The position numbers and the translations under genes are program-made. A DNA stretch of 5,393 nucleotides. It comes from Oscillospiraceae bacterium. Its GTDB lineage: Bacteria; Bacillota; Clostridia; Oscillospirales; Ruminococcaceae. The stretch lies in the NCBI GenBank assembly GCA_017848075.1, contig JAGALG010000168.1:1-5393 (forward strand), in the 5' to 3' direction. The notes below the pieces were generated by a model. It did not search any database, was not told where the DNA came from, and was given only the letters and a program-made list of their open reading frames with translations. Shown here piece by piece: positions 2,483-5,393 of this stretch (the stretch's first letter is position 1; each line of letters begins with the position of its first letter).

Positions 2483-4546
2483 ATGAGAGTTGATCAAACC
2501 ATCAAGTATATGGCCTGGCCGGAACCATATAAAGGCGATAAGCAGGATTTTCGGATTACACTTTCCTGGCCTGTTATCAATCATGAAAAGCTGCTTGTAG
2601 CGACCATACAGAAAAATGAAAAGAAAAGACAATGGCACGAGCCCACACCGGACTTTCGGCTAATCTGCTCTAAAGAAAAGAATGCGGCCGCGATCCTCTA
2701 TCAGGGTGAGCGTATCAGCAAACGAAAAGGGCTGGATATGGCGCTCTGGGGAATTGGCTGTGTTTCTGTCACAAGCTGCTATCCAAAGATCTCCCGGGAG
2801 GATGAGAAAGCGCTGGCTGAATGGCTGGGGCTCAAACCGAAGCAAACAAGAAACCATTGTATCCCTGAGTTGTCAGAGTGGACAGCCGGGGCAATTGCTG
2901 CAGAAACACAGCGGGAACGGGATGCCCGGGGCGAGCTTCGGGACGAAGATGTTTTGCTCTGTCCCGAAGCATTACCGGATGGGCTGGTTGAATATATTCG
3001 CCGAAGCGTTCTGCCTAATGACGATGTTTTAATTTATAAAAAGGGAAATGTCCGTGGTACTTGTTTTCAGTGCCGCCAAAATGTTCGTGCTACTGGCGGT
3101 CAGAGGTTCCGTCAGGGTGAATTTGCAACCTGTCCGAACTGCGGCAGACGGGGAATAGCCTACCTGGATGGTAGCGACCGCTTTAAAGTGGACTATGTGG
3201 AAGATATCGTCACGATCCAGAAGGGGACAGATGGGAAAACGGTATTTCTTCGGCAGTGGCATCTCCTCCGGGATAAAACAGCGCAGTGGAATGATATCCC
3301 GGCGCAGCTGGAAGAAATCTGCCGCTATGCTATCCGTGGAAACCGGGTGGCAAAGTGGCAGCACGAAAATAAAGAGAATCGCATTTATGGAGCGTTTAGG
3401 TACCGGCTCAGCGAATGGACGCGGACACAATCGGTCAGTGTTGTGTACGATGGCCAATATTACTTCTACCTCCCGGAAAATTGGCGGGAGCATATCGCAG
3501 GCACCAGTCTGCAATACTGCGATTTGGCTGATTATAACCTGCGGGCCATTAATGCCATGCGCAACCGCAATATGATCCGGTTTCTCCTGGACTGGGCAAG
3601 ATACCCGGCCATCGAGAAGTTCTGGAAGGCTGGATATACCACTATCGTCCATGAGCGAATCCGGGGCCTCAACAAAGAGACGCAGCACACGATGCGCTGG
3701 ACCCGAAACAGTATCCACGAAGCAATCCGTTTCCCGTCTCGTTTTTTGAAGCTGCATGATTCTTTTGATTGGACGATGGGCGATATGCAGAAAGTGACGA
3801 AGCTGTGGAAACAGGTAGAATCTGGAGAACTTCGTGAAAACGATTTGCCGGAAATGGCCCGTTCCTTGGCAACACTTGATGATATTCGGGATGCCATGGG
3901 CCATGCCAGCATCCACAGGATTTTGAGATATGTCGACTCCTGCGTTGAAAAGGAGCGGGAACAGCGCCGGATCGAAGCCGAAGAGGCCAGAAGGGAAGGC
4001 CGCCACTATTGGAGCGACGGGCCGCTCCAGGCACCTCATACCTACAGAGATTATCTGAAGGACTGCGTAAAGCTCAATCTGGATCTGGATGATAAAACGG
4101 TTTTGTTTCCCAGAGACTTGGATGCGGCTCATGCACGCACCATTGCTCAGGTCAAGCACCAAGCCAATGAGAAGAGCCGCGAGGCGTTCCGGAAAGAAGT
4201 GCAGCGTCTTAAGTGGATGGAATGGGAAAAGGATGGCCTGCTGATCCGTCTGCCGGTGGATGGGGATGAAATCACTGCTGAGGGTGCTTACCTTCACCAC
4301 TGTGTAGGAGGATATGTTGACCGAATGGCCAACGGTAAAACCACAATCTTCTTTGTCCGCCGCGTGGAGGAACCAGATAAACCGTTCTATACATTGGAAT
4401 GGCTGAACGGCCAGGTACAGCAGTGCAGGACCACCTGTAATGGTAACTATATCCAAAACCCCGAAATCAAATGCTTTGTGGATGCCTGGGTGGAGAAAAT
4501 CTCTAAGAAGGGCTCAAAAAAGAAAACGGCCATCGAGGCCGCATAA
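2483..4546 (+). CDS. pcfJ: PcfJ-like protein
   Basis: The 687-aa product ends in the PcfJ core: LHHCVGGYVDRM (residues 604-615), then FFVRR, a charged turn, FYTLEW and VQQCRTTCN (to residue 653). The adjacent His605, His606, Cys607 and Cys648/Cys652 are conspicuous and could bind metal or be catalytic; the family's activity is not established. A separate CFQC...CPNC pattern (Cys194, 197, 217, 220) predicts a zinc ribbon near residues 190-224. Residues 485-508 are highly charged (EKEREQRRIEAEEARREGR) and probably helical. There is no signal peptide or membrane segment, so it is probably cytoplasmic. It is coupled to pcfK by a 9-base gap carrying GAGG ribosome-site elements. Length fits a full-length member and no frameshift is seen. 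PcfJ and PcfK names come from pCF10; a role in conjugation or element maintenance is inferred from context only. Confidence 0.85.
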   Translation: MRVDQTIKYMAWPEPYKGDKQDFRITLSWPVINHEKLLVATIQKNEKKRQWHEPTPDFRLICSKEKNAAAILYQGERISKRKGLDMALWGIGCVSVTSCYPKISREDEKALAEWLGLKPKQTRNHCIPELSEWTAGAIAAETQRERDARGELRDEDVLLCPEALPDGLVEYIRRSVLPNDDVLIYKKGNVRGTCFQCRQNVRATGGQRFRQGEFATCPNCGRRGIAYLDGSDRFKVDYVEDIVTIQKGTDGKTVFLRQWHLLRDKTAQWNDIPAQLEEICRYAIRGNRVAKWQHENKENRIYGAFRYRLSEWTRTQSVSVVYDGQYYFYLPENWREHIAGTSLQYCDLADYNLRAINAMRNRNMIRFLLDWARYPAIEKFWKAGYTTIVHERIRGLNKETQHTMRWTRNSIHEAIRFPSRFLKLHDSFDWTMGDMQKVTKLWKQVESGELRENDLPEMARSLATLDDIRDAMGHASIHRILRYVDSCVEKEREQRRIEAEEARREGRHYWSDGPLQAPHTYRDYLKDCVKLNLDLDDKTVLFPRDLDAAHARTIAQVKHQANEKSREAFRKEVQRLKWMEWEKDGLLIRLPVDGDEITAEGAYLHHCVGGYVDRMANGKTTIFFVRRVEEPDKPFYTLEWLNGQVQQCRTTCNGNYIQNPEIKCFVDAWVEKISKKGSKKKTAIEAA

Positions 4547-4561
4547 TTGGAGGAGAACAGT

Positions 4562-5393
4562 ATGAATGAAATCACTGTAACCGAGTACCGGCGGGAGATC
4601 GCCGATGTGACCCGGGATATTCGTATTAAAACAGGCCAGTTCCTGATGGAAGCCATTGAGATCGGACGCCTGCTCTTTGAGGCCAAGGCCATGGTGGAGC
4701 CCGGCGGCTGGTCGAAGTATATAGAGGAAGAGCTGCCCTTCTCCCACTCCTGGGCCAACAATTACATGAAGCTGTATAAGGAGCTGGGCAGCGAACAGCT
4801 GACGCTTTTCGGAAATTCCCAGGCGCTTATGAATTTGCGGCCCACCCATGCGCTGGAACTGCTGAGCCTTCCGGCGGAGTCCCGGGACGAATTCATGGAG
4901 AACCACGATGTGGAGAATATGTCCACCCGCCAGCTCCATCAGGCAGTTCAGGCCGAACTGGAGGAAGAGCGCCGCAAGCATTCCGATACCCAGAGCAAGC
5001 TGGAAACTGCTGAGGCGCAGATCCGGGATGCTGAGCAGAATGTGCTCAATATGCAGCAGCAACTGGCCGCCGCCAAGAGCTCCGAGGGCGCATGGCAGCA
5101 GGAGATCGATAAACTCAATGCCGCTCTGACTGCTGCCAACGAAAAGACGGAGAAGATCCAGAAGAAGCTCACCAAAGCCAAGGCCAAGGAGGAAGCGGCC
5201 ATGGCGGATCTGAAGAAGATAAAAGAGAACCCCGAGATCCCTGACTCCATTATGGAACAAATGCGCAAGGAAGTAGAGGCAGAAGCGGCCAAGCAGGCCA
5301 CCGCGGACCTCCAGAAGGAGCTTGCCGCCTCCCAGCAGGCTGCCCAGGATGCTGCCAAGGCCAAAGAAGCCGCCGAGAATGCCGCCAAAGAGG
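4562..5393 (+). CDS. DUF3102-like coiled-coil protein (3' truncated by window)
   Basis: ATG 4562 follows GGAGGAG (4549-4555) at good spacing, 15 bases after the pcfJ stop. The frame is open for 277 codons to the window edge. Residues 1-125 look like the DUF3102 domain of Firmicutes mobile-element proteins: GQFLMEAIEIGRLLFEAK, then GGWSKYIEEELPFSHSWAN and a YMKLYKEL segment, a helix-rich region that in this family recalls DNA-binding proteins, though no function is established. From about residue 126 (LHQAVQAELEEERRK onward) the chain is an almost uninterrupted Gln/Glu/Lys/Ala-rich helix, predicted to be a long coiled coil, interrupted near residues 222-226 by NPEIPD. Alanine and lysine rise towards the cut end (repeated AA-K/E patterns). 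The C-terminus and any domain beyond the coil are not visible. Confidence 0.78.
   Translation, partial: MNEITVTEYRREIADVTRDIRIKTGQFLMEAIEIGRLLFEAKAMVEPGGWSKYIEEELPFSHSWANNYMKLYKELGSEQLTLFGNSQALMNLRPTHALELLSLPAESRDEFMENHDVENMSTRQLHQAVQAELEEERRKHSDTQSKLETAEAQIRDAEQNVLNMQQQLAAAKSSEGAWQQEIDKLNAALTAANEKTEKIQKKLTKAKAKEEAAMADLKKIKENPEIPDSIMEQMRKEVEAEAAKQATADLQKELAASQQAAQDAAKAKEAAENAAKE

Noticed and set aside
1859..2638. 259-codon minus-strand frame opposite the pcfK region
   Set aside because: It spans the small-RNA promoter and terminator and is antisense to pcfK. No ribosome site or protein-like motifs.
3029..4456. 475-codon open frame on the minus strand opposite pcfJ
   Set aside because: Antisense to a well-supported gene. 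Composition is unlike a natural protein, there is no ribosome site, and long antisense frames are expected in GC-biased codons.

Overview
The window looks like part of a mobile element (integrative conjugative element, conjugative plasmid or tRNA-bearing phage) from a moderately GC-rich gut-type clostridium (Firmicutes). The main evidence is a pcfK-like / pcfJ-like / DUF3102-like gene string, which in my knowledge of these families sits on Firmicutes mobile elements. Strong GGAGG ribosome sites and a textbook sigma-A promoter also fit a Firmicute. No integrase, relaxase, capsid or replication gene is visible, so the type of element cannot be decided from this window.

Positions 1-1400 are an RNA-rich region. 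A truncated small CDS (3-143) is followed by five tRNA or tRNA-like genes on the + strand: Cys-like(GCA) 155-231, Ser(CGA) 344-428, Gly(TCC) 523-598, Ser(GCT) 983-1072 and Val(GAC)-like 1181-1253. Three have irregular anticodon loops: G at position 33 in Cys, C at position 33 in Ser(CGA), and an 8-nt loop in Val. The spacers are unusually structured. Each of the four tRNAs with an encoded CCA is followed with zero spacing by a GC-rich hairpin, and each of the five is preceded within about 4-10 nt by another hairpin. Two spacers, before Ser(CGA) and before Val, are about 90% identical over their last 49 nt and contain a hairpin with a compensatory base-pair change. A 54-codon TTG-start ORF (647-811) with a strong ribosome site lies in the long gap between Gly and Ser(GCT). 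A hairpin resembling a terminator (1357-1388) closes the region.

Positions 1445-1928 hold two tightly linked small genes: a 107-aa protein with two predicted membrane segments and a 51-aa acidic/amphipathic protein whose ribosome site overlaps the end of its neighbour.

The gap at 1929-2074 holds a complete divergent transcription unit on the minus strand: a -35 / 17-bp / extended -10 promoter, a predicted RNA of about 73 nt, and an intrinsic terminator with a 9-bp stem and six U. An inverted repeat covers its -10 box. This is the strongest candidate in the window for an undescribed regulatory RNA. It is antisense to the leader of the pcfK operon only if a + strand transcript crosses the gap.

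Positions 2075-5393 form one + strand operon with 9- and 15-nt gaps: a pcfK-like gene, a pcfJ-like gene (687 aa, with an internal CxxC...CxxC zinc-binding pattern and the LHHCVGGY motif of the PcfJ core), and a DUF3102-like gene with a long Ala/Lys/Glu-rich coiled coil that runs off the window.
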